Origin: an uncultured Paracoccaceae bacterium
GTDB taxonomy: Bacteria; Pseudomonadota; Alphaproteobacteria; Rhodobacterales; Rhodobacteraceae
Reading direction: 5' to 3'
NCBI GenBank assembly: GCA_947498645.1
Contig: CANMKS010000001.1
Coordinates: forward strand, 1,216,032-1,280,031
DNA length: 64,000 bases
The notes under the pieces were generated by a model. It saw nothing but the letters and a program-made list of their open reading frames with translations. It ran no database searches and was not told the DNA's origin. Of this stretch, positions 23,327 to 31,693 are shown piece after piece; the stretch's first letter is position 1, and every line of letters begins with the position of its first letter. The position numbers and the translations under genes are program-made.

Positions 23327-24298
23327 TCAAATTGGGTAAAGTGGGCAGGCCCAGGGGGCTGCAAGGCCAATTGACAACAGTGGCATGTCTTTGCCCTGTG
23401 CGTGCAGGCTGATATCGCCGTGGTGCATCTGTCCCGTTGGTGCCGGGCAAAGCATGTCCGCCAATCCCCGATAGGCCGTGACGTGATCGCCTGGATAGTC
23501 ACGCACGATGGACCCGATGACACTGTCGTTTGCAAAGAGATCCTTGGAGGACAGTTGCAGGGACAAAAGCGGCGGCGTGCCGTCAGCCTGCATTGTGAAG
23601 CTAAAGCCGAACTTGCCCAGTGCGGACGCGCCTGCATCAAGTATTTGCGCGATGGTTTCCAGTAGTGGTTCTGCGGGAACCTGTGCGACCTCGGCCAGTT
23701 TTGGTACGATCGTCTTTGGATCAAGCGTGGTTTCGCAGAACAGGGCAATCTGGCGTGTCTCGGCGTCAAACGACAGCATATGGATCGCCGCATCCGCACC
23801 GAGGTCATTCAGGCAAGCGGTGACCTTTGGCGATGAGACAAGCTCTGCCAGATCAGCCGCTGTTCCGGGGAATTCTGCATAGAGCGTGGCGGAGTGGCCT
23901 GTCGCGCATTTGTCCATGCCAAGCCATGCGCCAAACCGCAGATCCGCGTCCCCCTGCGCCGCGCTGATCACCTCGCGCAGGCCTTCAGGTGGCAGGGTGT
24001 GGCCAAGTGTCTTGATGAAGTCGCAGACCTTGGCAACACGACCGCGCGGGTCATTTGCCGGATCATCGACCTCTGTGCGCAGCGACAGGCATTTGCCATG
24101 CGCGCTGAAGATCATTTCAACCGGGGAGCCGGTGTCCGTCATGGTGCTGTTGCGCCAATGGGCCCAGCCCCCCGGTTGCATGACGCCAATATCATGGAGA
24201 GTTCTTTCCAGCGCCTCGCCGATCTGGCCTTGCTTGCGCAAGTACCAGCACCAGTCCAGGTCGCTGCGGGATGAAATGATTGTCTCGAATTTAGACAT
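23327..24298 (-). CDS. Protein of unknown function, 323 residues
   Basis: Not recognised. It has no signal peptide or membrane segment. The sequence alternates helices with four regions of long beta strands: EMIFSAHGKCLSLRTEV, RFGAWLGMDKCATGHSAT, IHMLSFDAETRQIALFCE and KFGFSFTMQADGTPPLLS. That rhythm, and a Ser-Pro-Val-Glu early in the first strand, recalls ABBA-type aromatic prenyltransferases (alternating alpha/beta barrel). This is only a shape resemblance. It lies 124 nt upstream of the FAD–ADC gene on the same strand and may act on the same compound. Confidence 0.7.
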   Translation of the reverse strand: MSKFETIISSRSDLDWCWYLRKQGQIGEALERTLHDIGVMQPGGWAHWRNSTMTDTGSPVEMIFSAHGKCLSLRTEVDDPANDPRGRVAKVCDFIKTLGHTLPPEGLREVISAAQGDADLRFGAWLGMDKCATGHSATLYAEFPGTAADLAELVSSPKVTACLNDLGADAAIHMLSFDAETRQIALFCETTLDPKTIVPKLAEVAQVPAEPLLETIAQILDAGASALGKFGFSFTMQADGTPPLLSLQLSSKDLFANDSVIGSIVRDYPGDHVTAYRGLADMLCPAPTGQMHHGDISLHAQGKDMPLLSIGLAAPWACPLYPI

Positions 24299-24409
24299 TG
24301 GCTCGCCTCGGGAGAAGGTTTGGTGCTTAGGGACCGATGCTCACAATAGCTGCGCGCATGCTGGCGCAATGTGCGTTTGGACACAGACTGCGCAAATTTT
24401 AAGACTTTG

Positions 24410-24943
24410 TTAACCTCTGGCCGGAAACGCGCCCTGAACCGCAATGATATAGTTGATGCACAGTGTGGGTTGCATGTTTTCATGCGGCGCGCTGCCGCCG
24501 GTTAGTCCAACGGTCTTACTATTGAGCGGTGTTGTTGGTTCGCTCTTTTGCAGGTGTGTGCCATTGGCGGCGTTTACATAGATATTGGCTTTTCCCAGGG
24601 CTGCGCGCTCTGGCTCGCTGCTGTCGGGCTCTGCTTCTGACACCAGAAGTTCATGCCGGTGTTCGGGAAGCTGTTTTGCAGAAAGCGCCACGTTTTCGGC
24701 CCCGAGTTTCTGCCCCAGATCGCGCGGCGACAGATCAGGCGCATGACCTGCGTGCATTGGTACGCGACCGCGCAGGTCCGGCAAACAGAACGTCGTGCGC
24801 CCGTCACCGCCATAGGTTGTACCCAATATCGCATAAAGCGCCTCGTGATCGGCAATGGCCAGGGCCTGCCCATCGCAAAAGGCCCAGCCCCGAGGGGCAA
24901 AGTTCCCGCCGAACATGATGATCTGACCGATCAACGGTTCCAT
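24410..24943 (-). CDS. Tail-collar-domain (microcystin-dependent protein-like) protein
   Basis: A 177-residue protein of the phage tail collar / Mdp family. The domain is unmistakable: IGQIIMFGGNFAPRGWAFCD, then LYAILGTTYGGDGRTTFCLP and DLRGRVPMHAG. The C-terminal part (HENMQPTLCINYIIAVQG) is the usual closing strand. Family members begin right at the MEPLIGQI-like sequence, so that ATG is used; longer starts at 24976 or 25027 are possible. No other phage gene is near, so it is probably a chromosomal secreted or surface Mdp-type protein and not prophage debris. Confidence 0.88.
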   Translation of the reverse strand: MEPLIGQIIMFGGNFAPRGWAFCDGQALAIADHEALYAILGTTYGGDGRTTFCLPDLRGRVPMHAGHAPDLSPRDLGQKLGAENVALSAKQLPEHRHELLVSEAEPDSSEPERAALGKANIYVNAANGTHLQKSEPTTPLNSKTVGLTGGSAPHENMQPTLCINYIIAVQGAFPARG

Positions 24944-25046
24944 ATCCAGAGCGCCTTTGGCTGATTGAGTGGTCATTCCACATCGCGCATTTCCCAAGGC
25001 CAAGTCAGTGTCATAACGCACAGACATCGGTTTTTCGGCGGCTGGA

Positions 25047-25820
25047 TTATCTGCCCTGCCACACCGGTTTGCGCTTTTCTATGAAGGCGCGCGCGCCCTC
25101 GGCGGCATCGGCTGTCTGGCCGATCTGCACTATGATTTTATCGTTCTTTTGCCAGATAGTATCTGTGCTGGCCGATTGTGCCTGATTTGCGATTCTCAAC
25201 GTCTCGCGTACTGCCAAAGGTGCGTTGGTGGCGATATCTGCGGCGATCTGCTGCGCCGTCATGAGGGCACTTCCATCGGCCACTGTCCTGTTGATCACAC
25301 CCCATGTTGCGGCATCCTCGGCCCCGAAGGCAGCACCCGTCAGCAGGATTTCATTTGCCCGCACGCGGGGGATCGACAAGGGCAGGCGCACCGCGCCGCC
25401 CGCGCCGGGGATCAGGCCGATGCGCACTTCGGGCAGGGCGAATTGGGCTGATGCGCCTGCCACGGCCATGTCGCAGGCCAGCATCAATTCGAACCCACCA
25501 GCAAGTGCGGCCCCTTCAACGGCGGCGATCACCGGCTTGCTGCGCTGCCGTTTCACAAACCCGCCAAACCCATATTGCCCAAAGAGGATGGTATCACCTG
25601 CCCCTTGCGCAAAGGCCTTGAGGTCCATGCCTGCGCAAAAGAGCGTGCCTGCGCCAGTCAGCACAGCGGCATGCACATCCGGGTCCGCCTCGACTTTGTC
25701 AAAGGCGGCACGCATGGCATCGCAGACGTCTGGATTGACCGCATTGCGCTGATCGGGACGGTTCAGGGTGACGGTGGCGACCCCATCCTGCGCGGCATAA
25801 AGAACGGTATCATTGCTCAT
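25047..25820 (-). CDS. Enoyl-CoA hydratase/isomerase family protein
   Basis: A 257-residue crotonase-fold enzyme for beta-oxidation or related acyl-CoA chemistry. The N-terminal VATVTLNRPDQRNAVN, the oxyanion-hole segments LFCAGMDLKAFA and EGAALAGGFELMLACDMAV, and the catalytic-face region FALPEVRIGLIPGAGGAVRL are all present. Its start overlaps the end of the acyl-CoA synthetase gene by 11 nt, so substrate activation and hydration are probably coordinated. Exact substrate is unknown. Confidence 0.92.
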   Translation of the reverse strand: MSNDTVLYAAQDGVATVTLNRPDQRNAVNPDVCDAMRAAFDKVEADPDVHAAVLTGAGTLFCAGMDLKAFAQGAGDTILFGQYGFGGFVKRQRSKPVIAAVEGAALAGGFELMLACDMAVAGASAQFALPEVRIGLIPGAGGAVRLPLSIPRVRANEILLTGAAFGAEDAATWGVINRTVADGSALMTAQQIAADIATNAPLAVRETLRIANQAQSASTDTIWQKNDKIIVQIGQTADAAEGARAFIEKRKPVWQGR

Positions 25821-27453
25821 CTGAGGCTTCCTTTTCAGCGCGGGCGCGTAGATTTGCGCGGATAATCTTGCCGGTTGTGGTCATCGGCATATCGTCGACA
25901 AAGCGCACAACGCGGGGAAATTCATATGCAGCAAGCCGCGTTTTCACGTGAGCTGCGATGTCACCGGCGAGCGTGTCGCTTGGCCTATGCCCTGCGGCCA
26001 GTTGGATGTAGGCGGCCACGATGGCCCCTCTGATCGGGTCGGGCTTGCCCACAACCCCCGCAAGCTGCACCGCGGGATGGGTCAGAAGGCAATCCTCGAT
26101 CTCGGCCGGGCCGATGCGGTAGCTGCCAGAGCTGATGATATCATCGTCGCGCCCGATAAAGCGGATGCGCCCGCTTGGGGTCTTGCATCCTTTGTCACCG
26201 GTCAGCAGCCAATCATGGCCATCAACCGTGATGAACTTTGCCTTTGTGGCGGCGCGATTGTTCCAATAACCTAGGAACATCACCGGGTCCGGCGCACGTA
26301 CGGCGATGCTGCCTTCCTCGTCTATCGCGCAAATGGTTTGGCTGTTTTCGTCAATGACCTCTACCACATGCCCAGGCACGGCGAACCCCATAACACCGGG
26401 CTCTGCCGGGGCGAGCGCCGCGCAGGACGACACGATCATGTTGCATTCGGTTTGCCCGTAGAATTCGTTGATCGTTGTGCCGAATACCTCATGCCCCCAG
26501 GCGATGAGTTCCTTGCCAAGCGTTTCGCCGCCACTGGCAACCGACCGCATCGGGACAGGGTCTGCGGGCGTATCAAGCCGCATCAGCTTTAACGCGGTGG
26601 GTGGCAGGAAAGCGTTGCGGATGCCGTGGGTGCGGATCAGGTCAAATGCCGCCTTGGCAGTGAATTTGTCGAACCTGCACGCCACGACCGGCACGCCATG
26701 ATGCAGCGCGGGCAAAAGCACATCGAGCAAGCCGCCGATCCATGCCCAATCGGCGGGCGTCCATATCCTGTCGCCGGGTTGGGGAAAGAAATCATGGCTC
26801 ATCTCGACACCGGGCAGATGCCCCAAGAGAACGCGATGGGCATGCAGTGCCCCTTTGGGCGCGCCTGTGGTGCCGGAGGTGTAGATCAGGATGGCAGGAT
26901 CATCGGCACTGGTTTGGACGGGGCCAAAGACAGTTGGTTGGGTGGTGCAGAGACGATGAAAGTCATCAGCGCCGTGCAGTGCGCCATCAATGCAAATGAC
27001 TTGATCCAGTGCGGGTAGTTTTGGTCTGAGCGTTGCCAGAGTTTCCGCACCGGCCGCATTCGTGATGACCACCCGTGCACCGGAATCATGCAGCCGGTGA
27101 TGCAATGCATCTGGGCCAAAGAGCGTGAAGAGCGGCAGGGCGATGCAACCCATTTTCGCGATAGCAATATGGGCCACTGCCGTTTCGACGCATTGAGGAA
27201 GCAGAACGGCAATCCTGTCACCCCTGTCGGACATCGACGTCAGCGCATTGGCCAGTTGATTGGACATGTCGCGCAATGCGCCAAAGCTGTAGTCCACGGC
27301 CTGACCATCGGGTGCGACATCGACGATCGCAAGTTTTTGGGGTGTCGTGATGGCGTGTTTGTCACAGACATCCACGCCGATGTTGTAGGTCGCAGGAACA
27401 GCCCAGCCAAAGCGGGACACGGTTTCGTGGAGTGTGGAATATTTGACAAGCAT
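25810..27453 (-). CDS. AMP-dependent acyl-CoA synthetase
   Basis: A 547-residue ANL-superfamily ligase that activates a carboxylic acid through an acyl-adenylate to its CoA ester. Motifs seen are ILIYTSGTTGAPKGALHAHR (P-loop, A3), TINEFYGQTECNMIVSS (A5), DWLLTGDKGCKTPSGRIRF (A7/A8) and TTGKIIRANLR with the C-terminal catalytic Lys (A10). Size and motifs favour a medium-chain or acetate-like substrate. It is the first gene of a two-gene unit with the enoyl-CoA hydratase and has an A+T-rich upstream region. Confidence 0.94.
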   Translation of the reverse strand: MLVKYSTLHETVSRFGWAVPATYNIGVDVCDKHAITTPQKLAIVDVAPDGQAVDYSFGALRDMSNQLANALTSMSDRGDRIAVLLPQCVETAVAHIAIAKMGCIALPLFTLFGPDALHHRLHDSGARVVITNAAGAETLATLRPKLPALDQVICIDGALHGADDFHRLCTTQPTVFGPVQTSADDPAILIYTSGTTGAPKGALHAHRVLLGHLPGVEMSHDFFPQPGDRIWTPADWAWIGGLLDVLLPALHHGVPVVACRFDKFTAKAAFDLIRTHGIRNAFLPPTALKLMRLDTPADPVPMRSVASGGETLGKELIAWGHEVFGTTINEFYGQTECNMIVSSCAALAPAEPGVMGFAVPGHVVEVIDENSQTICAIDEEGSIAVRAPDPVMFLGYWNNRAATKAKFITVDGHDWLLTGDKGCKTPSGRIRFIGRDDDIISSGSYRIGPAEIEDCLLTHPAVQLAGVVGKPDPIRGAIVAAYIQLAAGHRPSDTLAGDIAAHVKTRLAAYEFPRVVRFVDDMPMTTTGKIIRANLRARAEKEASDEQ

Positions 27454-28213
27454 GGCGTCGAGAGACTGAGCGTGGCCCCCAAAACTGTCAATGATCCCGT
27501 CACGCAGGTCGATTCGATTGGCCTGCGAGGCTCGATGCTGTCCGATTATTGCCCAAAACCGGCTGACTTACGTTAGGTAACCGTATGATTTTTATATTTT
27601 TTTCGCGCTTTCATGCTGAAAATCCAAAGGATTAAGTATTTGAAATATAACGCTTTCGGTATGGATGGACTCGATCTGTGCTGTTTTAGGTAGAAAAATA
27701 AATTGAAAATGAACGAGTCGTACTGCGCCTGTTCATAACTGCGTTGCCATATACGCCCCATTGAAGCCGTAATTCGCGCAAGCCGCACTTGTTGCCCAGA
27801 TGACAAAACACCACTCACGTAACGCACTGGGCGACATGAAACAGTTTCACTATACTCCAGCCCAGGCTGATGAAAGCACAGGCAACCCAGACCTCGTAGA
27901 GGGCCCGTGCTTTCATCGTGCCGCGCAGGAGGCACGCTTTCCCAAAGTCGAAGAACTGCTGGATCGGCTATGTCACGCTGCGCTGGACAAGGCGCGCGCT
28001 ATCGAGGTCTGACCCTTGGCCCTGCCAATTGGCGTGATGACAGCACCCCTATGACCTGACAACCTGTGGTACTTTGTTGTGCAGTATTTTCTGGCAGCAT
28101 CGCGAAAATGATCTGCAACTCAAATTTGAAGACTCGGACTGCCCTTCGCGCCCTGCTTGTGCTATCAATTCAATCTAAAGCAGGGTGAAGTACGGCTGCT
28201 CCCGTCAAACAAT
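27454..28213. other. 760-nt intergenic region, partly A+T-rich, with an 11-bp inverted repeat
   Basis: Between the divergent acyl-CoA synthetase and response-regulator genes. About 27580–27720 is much richer in A+T than the rest of the window. A 70-codon plus-strand frame (27800–28012) has no ribosome site and no recognised domain. A minus-strand frame over 27573–27935 changes composition abruptly and is not convincing. The region could hold a non-coding RNA, decayed genes or foreign DNA; I see no supported gene. Confidence 0.5.
27869..27917. repeat. 11-bp perfect inverted repeat, 27-nt spacer
   Basis: GATGAAAGCAC (27869–27879) and GTGCTTTCATC (27907–27917) are exact reverse complements. On RNA this would form a long-looped hairpin. 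It has no T-run after it, so it is not a standard terminator. It could be a scar of a small mobile element or part of a structured RNA. Confidence 0.5.
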
Positions 28214-28236
28214 CGCCAAATTTCTGCCATTTGGCG
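28214..28236 (+). promoter_or_regulatory. Inverted repeat in the response-regulator leader
   Basis: CGCCAAAT-TTCTGCC-ATTTGGCG, perfect 8-bp arms with a 7-nt centre, ending 16 nt before the response-regulator ATG. It may be an autoregulatory operator or an mRNA hairpin close to the ribosome site. Confidence 0.5.
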
Positions 28237-28252
28237 GGGCTACGAGAATTTC

Positions 28253-28915
28253 ATGCGTATTTTACTTGCCGAAGATGAGCCGATGCTCGCGAACCAGATC
28301 AAGACCGTCCTCACGTCAGAGGGGTTGGTGGTGGATTTGGCCGTCGATGGGGCTGAGGCCCAGTTTCTGGGCGAAACCGAACCTTACGATGTGATCGTTC
28401 TGGATTTGGGATTGCCGATCCGCGACGGGATCACGGTGCTCAAGAACCTTCGGGCCGGTGGCAACGACACGCCGATTCTCATTCTGACAGCGCGCAATGA
28501 CTGGACCGACCGCGTTGATGGTCTGGATGCCGGTGCGGATGATTATGTAACCAAGCCGTTTCATATGGCAGAATTGTCTGCCCGCGTCCGTGCAATGATC
28601 CGGCGCAAGGCGGGCAAGGCCAATCCAGTCTTTTCGCGCAACGACGTCAGCTTTGATAGCCGCACAAATCAGGTTATGGTCAAGAACGTCCCTATCAACC
28701 TGACCGCTCAGGAAATTGCAGTGCTGTCTTACCTTTTTCACAACGCCGGGCGTCTGGTGTCGCGGACGGAATTGTCGCAGCATATCTACCAATATGAGGG
28801 CGACCGCGATTCAAACACGATTGCGGTGTTTGTGAACCGGCTCCGCAAGAAGCTGGGCAGTGATTTGATTGATACCGTCAGAGGCCGCGGCTACGTGATC
28901 AAAGCGGTGGCATGA
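28253..28915 (+). CDS. OmpR/PhoB-family response regulator
   Basis: A 220-residue two-domain regulator. The receiver has LLAEDEP (acidic pocket), phospho-acceptor Asp51 in VIVLDLGLP, and the conserved Thr and Lys in ILTARND and VTKPFH. The C-terminal winged helix has LTAQEIAVLSYLFHNAGRLV and SNTIAVFVNRLRKKLG. The start MRILLAEDEP is the family-typical N-terminus, and the frame upstream is unrelated. Its stop overlaps the kinase start (ATGA). The pair resembles FeuP/FeuQ- or PhoP/PhoQ-type systems; the signal is unknown. Confidence 0.93.
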   Translation: MRILLAEDEPMLANQIKTVLTSEGLVVDLAVDGAEAQFLGETEPYDVIVLDLGLPIRDGITVLKNLRAGGNDTPILILTARNDWTDRVDGLDAGADDYVTKPFHMAELSARVRAMIRRKAGKANPVFSRNDVSFDSRTNQVMVKNVPINLTAQEIAVLSYLFHNAGRLVSRTELSQHIYQYEGDRDSNTIAVFVNRLRKKLGSDLIDTVRGRGYVIKAVA

Positions 28916-30270
28916 CCTCTTTACGGACCCGGGCGGTCACCGGCGGTATCCTGTTGGCGATGGTGACGATCGTCCTGGCGCTGGCGGGCTTGGGGTCGTT
29001 CATGAACGCGCAAACCCAGACCCGGTTCACCGATTTGCTGCGAAGCCGCCACACGCAGGCAATTGTTGCCGCCGTGACTTATGCAAATACGCCCGATCAA
29101 CTTGGCCGTGTCCTTGGCGATCCGGTTTATCAACGCCCATTTTCTGGCGAATACTGGCAGATCCAGTCACGTGACGGTGCGATCTACACCTCGCCATCGT
29201 TGGTTGAGGCCGTCTTGCCTGCGCCAGCGGGTCCAGGCACGGAGCGCCGTTCTGTAGAGTACATTGGCCCGACCGGTAATCTGGTCGTCGGAATTTCCCA
29301 ATGGGTCACGTTGGACGACGGGTCGCGCTGGCATGTTCAGGTCGCATCATCCTTGCAGCAGCTGGAGGTCGAGCAGGATGCCGTGCGCCAGAACCTTCTG
29401 AGCGCCTTTGCCATTGTGGCTTTTGTCGGTGTTCTGGGTGCTTTGGCGCAGGTGGCATTGATCTTGCAGCCGCTGAATGCGCTGCGCAAAGATGTCTCGG
29501 CCCGATGGGAGGGCGAAAACGGTTTGGAGGTCGAAAGCTACCCTATCGAGGTTGCTCCGCTAGTTAACGACATCAACGGCTTGATGGATCGCAACCGCGA
29601 TATCATTCGCCGCTCGCGCAGGCAGGCGGCCGATCTGGCCCATGCGATCAAGACGCCGTCAGCGATCATGCGCAATGAGTTGGGTGCGCTGGAAAACAAG
29701 GGGATGCCCGTGCGCGATGCGCTGGATGCCCTTGATCGGCTGGATGCGCAGCTTAAACGCTCTTTTGCCCGGATGCGTGCGGATGGTGGTGAAGATGCGG
29801 TTGGTGTGTTTACCGATCTGGACGATGCATTGGGTCGCATGAAGCGCGCTTTCGCCGCGCTTGCCCGCAATGTTGAGAAAGAGTTTTCCGCCGAGTTTGA
29901 ACCTGAACTGCGGGTCCGCATGGATCAAAGTGACTTTGAAGAGGTCATGGGCAATCTGTTGGATAACGCGCTGAAATGGGCCGATGGCCGGGTGTTGTTG
30001 ACGGCCAAGCGTGGCGAAGACAAATCAGTGATCATTACCATTGCGGATGACGGCCCGGGTATCCCGGAGGAAGAAATCGCGCAGGTCACCCGTAGCGGCC
30101 ATCGGTTGGATGTGTCGAAACCCGGCACCGGGCTTGGCCTTGCTATCGCGTCGGACCTGATAAGTGCTTATGGCGGCGACATTGTTCTGAGCCGTTCGGA
30201 ACTTCTTGGTGGGTTGTCGGCTGTTATTCGATTGCCTGCCAGTGGCAGCAGTTCACTGGAGCGCGGTTAA
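28912..30270 (+). CDS. Sensor histidine kinase (PhoQ/FeuQ-like)
   Basis: A 452-residue membrane kinase. TM1 is residues ~9–30 and TM2 ~162–186; the ~130-residue periplasmic part between them is the sensor. After a short HAMP-like linker comes the phospho-acceptor His244 in DLAHAIKTPSAIM, then the ATPase domain: NLLDNALKWA (N box), IADDGPGIPEEE (G1) and GTGLGLAIASDL (G2). It partners the response regulator with which it overlaps. Its stop shares a TTAA with the stop of the convergent ycjF-like gene. Confidence 0.93.
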   Translation: MTSLRTRAVTGGILLAMVTIVLALAGLGSFMNAQTQTRFTDLLRSRHTQAIVAAVTYANTPDQLGRVLGDPVYQRPFSGEYWQIQSRDGAIYTSPSLVEAVLPAPAGPGTERRSVEYIGPTGNLVVGISQWVTLDDGSRWHVQVASSLQQLEVEQDAVRQNLLSAFAIVAFVGVLGALAQVALILQPLNALRKDVSARWEGENGLEVESYPIEVAPLVNDINGLMDRNRDIIRRSRRQAADLAHAIKTPSAIMRNELGALENKGMPVRDALDALDRLDAQLKRSFARMRADGGEDAVGVFTDLDDALGRMKRAFAALARNVEKEFSAEFEPELRVRMDQSDFEEVMGNLLDNALKWADGRVLLTAKRGEDKSVIITIADDGPGIPEEEIAQVTRSGHRLDVSKPGTGLGLAIASDLISAYGGDIVLSRSELLGGLSAVIRLPASGSSSLERG

Positions 30271-31262
30271 CCCCCGCCACGCCCAAACAAACCGCTGAGT
30301 GCGCGGCCAACCAGACCGCTGACCGAAGGGCGCTTGCTGGTATGAAAAGGCAAGGGGCGGCAGACTTCGATTGCAGCGACGCCAACTCTGGCGGTCAGGG
30401 CCCCGTTCACCACGCCTTCGCCAAAGCGCCGGGATACTTTTGACAGCACTCCGCCACCTGCCACGGACCCGATCAGGTCATCCCCGACAGCCACGGCCCC
30501 TGTTGCAACCAGATGGGTCAGTACGCTGCGCGTCAGCCGCCAGCTACCCAAGGTGCCCGACCGTCCGCCGTAGATTTCGGCAATCCGCCGGATCATGCGC
30601 AGGTTTGCGGTCAATGCCGTAAAAAGATCAGCAAGGGCGAGCGGGACGATCGCGGTCACTGTTGCGACTTGCCGCGCTGCCGCTTCAACCTCGCGCTGGG
30701 CGCGCGCGTCCAGCGGCGCAAGCACGGTTGTTTCAGCAAGCCCCAGCAACCCGTCAGCATCCAGCACCTCGCTCTGACGCGATTGCAGCTCTGCCCGTCC
30801 CCACGACGTGTCCTCGCGGTTGCCATAGAGACCGACAAGTGAGGTGATCACGTCGCGTGCCATGCCGAGGCTGTTGCTGGTGAGTGCTTCACTGGCCTTG
30901 TGCTGGATTGAATCCAGTCTGCGCAGCCGCGCAAAAGCGGCCAATTCGCGTAGGCCGATCACCAGCAGGACAAGTAGCAACAACGCGATCAGCCCCATGG
31001 CAATACCGCCTAGAATGGGCGAGCGCGCGAGAAGCCCTGTGATATAGTCCCATGCCGCCAAAGAGACCACAAAGCCCACAAGCGCCAAGAGAAGCGACCA
31101 GAACCAACGCGCCAACCGCGACGGCCTGCGCGCGGCAATGGCGGCAACCTGTTGCATCGCGGCCCCTTGGCGTGTGTCTGGCGCATCAATGACCGCAGGT
31201 GCGATATCGGGGCGCGCTGCTTGTTGATCTTCAAGGTCGATCAGGACCGGTCCGTTGGTCAT
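30267..31262 (-). CDS. YcjF/TIGR01620 family inner-membrane protein
   Basis: A 331-residue protein with two strong adjacent membrane helices (about residues 48–68 and 78–102) and a DUF697-type C-terminal domain (around LADLFTALTANLRMIRRIAEIYGG). The start MTNGPVLIDLED is chosen because it forms an ATGA overlap with the acetyltransferase gene; the longer frame has no homology. YcjF pairs with the GTP-binding YcjX and is linked in enterobacteria to the phage-shock/envelope-stress regulon. Its role here is presumably envelope homeostasis. Confidence 0.88.
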   Translation of the reverse strand: MTNGPVLIDLEDQQAARPDIAPAVIDAPDTRQGAAMQQVAAIAARRPSRLARWFWSLLLALVGFVVSLAAWDYITGLLARSPILGGIAMGLIALLLLVLLVIGLRELAAFARLRRLDSIQHKASEALTSNSLGMARDVITSLVGLYGNREDTSWGRAELQSRQSEVLDADGLLGLAETTVLAPLDARAQREVEAAARQVATVTAIVPLALADLFTALTANLRMIRRIAEIYGGRSGTLGSWRLTRSVLTHLVATGAVAVGDDLIGSVAGGGVLSKVSRRFGEGVVNGALTARVGVAAIEVCRPLPFHTSKRPSVSGLVGRALSGLFGRGGG

Positions 31263-31693
31263 AGCTTGCGGCTCCATGCATATCGGACGTCGGGAACTTT
31301 TTCCTCGTTTCCCTGCCCATCCGTCATTTCCTGCACCACAAACCCATGTCTTTCGTAGAAACGGCGCGCGCCCATGTTTTTCTGAAAACACCAAAGCGTT
31401 AGCTCCGCGCAACGCGCTTTCATTTCATTCAACATGTCAGTGCCAAGGCCTTTCCCGCGCGCCTCGGCCGCCAGATGCAGCAGAGTGATCTCGCCGCCGT
31501 GTCTTGCGATGAAACCGGATAGTGTGCTGGTCTCATGCACCAAGACATCCTGCGTCCCGATCAGATGTGCAATGAACCGCCGATCTTCGGCGTCTGTATG
31601 CAAGCGTGTCAAGTAAGGGGTTGCTTCGATCCAATCCCGCAGGATTGCTGCTATAGCGTTGGCGTCTGATGGTATTGCGGCGCGCAGGGTCAT
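31259..31693 (-). CDS. GNAT family N-acetyltransferase
   Basis: A 144-residue GCN5-related acetyltransferase. LHLAAEARGKGLGTDMLNEM is the acetyl-CoA pyrophosphate loop (R/Q-x-x-G-x-G/A), and CFQKNMGARRFYERHGF is motif B. Its substrate is unknown. It sits between ycjX and ycjF, and both junctions are ATGA overlaps, so its product is made in fixed ratio with those stress proteins. That placement is unusual compared with the bare ycjX–ycjF pair of enterobacteria. Confidence 0.92.
   Translation of the reverse strand: MTLRAAIPSDANAIAAILRDWIEATPYLTRLHTDAEDRRFIAHLIGTQDVLVHETSTLSGFIARHGGEITLLHLAAEARGKGLGTDMLNEMKARCAELTLWCFQKNMGARRFYERHGFVVQEMTDGQGNEEKVPDVRYAWSRKL

Noticed and set aside
24410..24943. 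Prophage or gene-transfer-agent tail module
   Set aside because: Only the collar-domain gene is present. No capsid, portal, terminase or other tail gene is near.
27573..28012. Protein-coding genes in both directions (120- and 70-residue frames)
   Set aside because: No ribosome sites, no domains, composition change inside the minus-strand frame, and an inverted repeat inside the plus-strand one. The region is described as intergenic.
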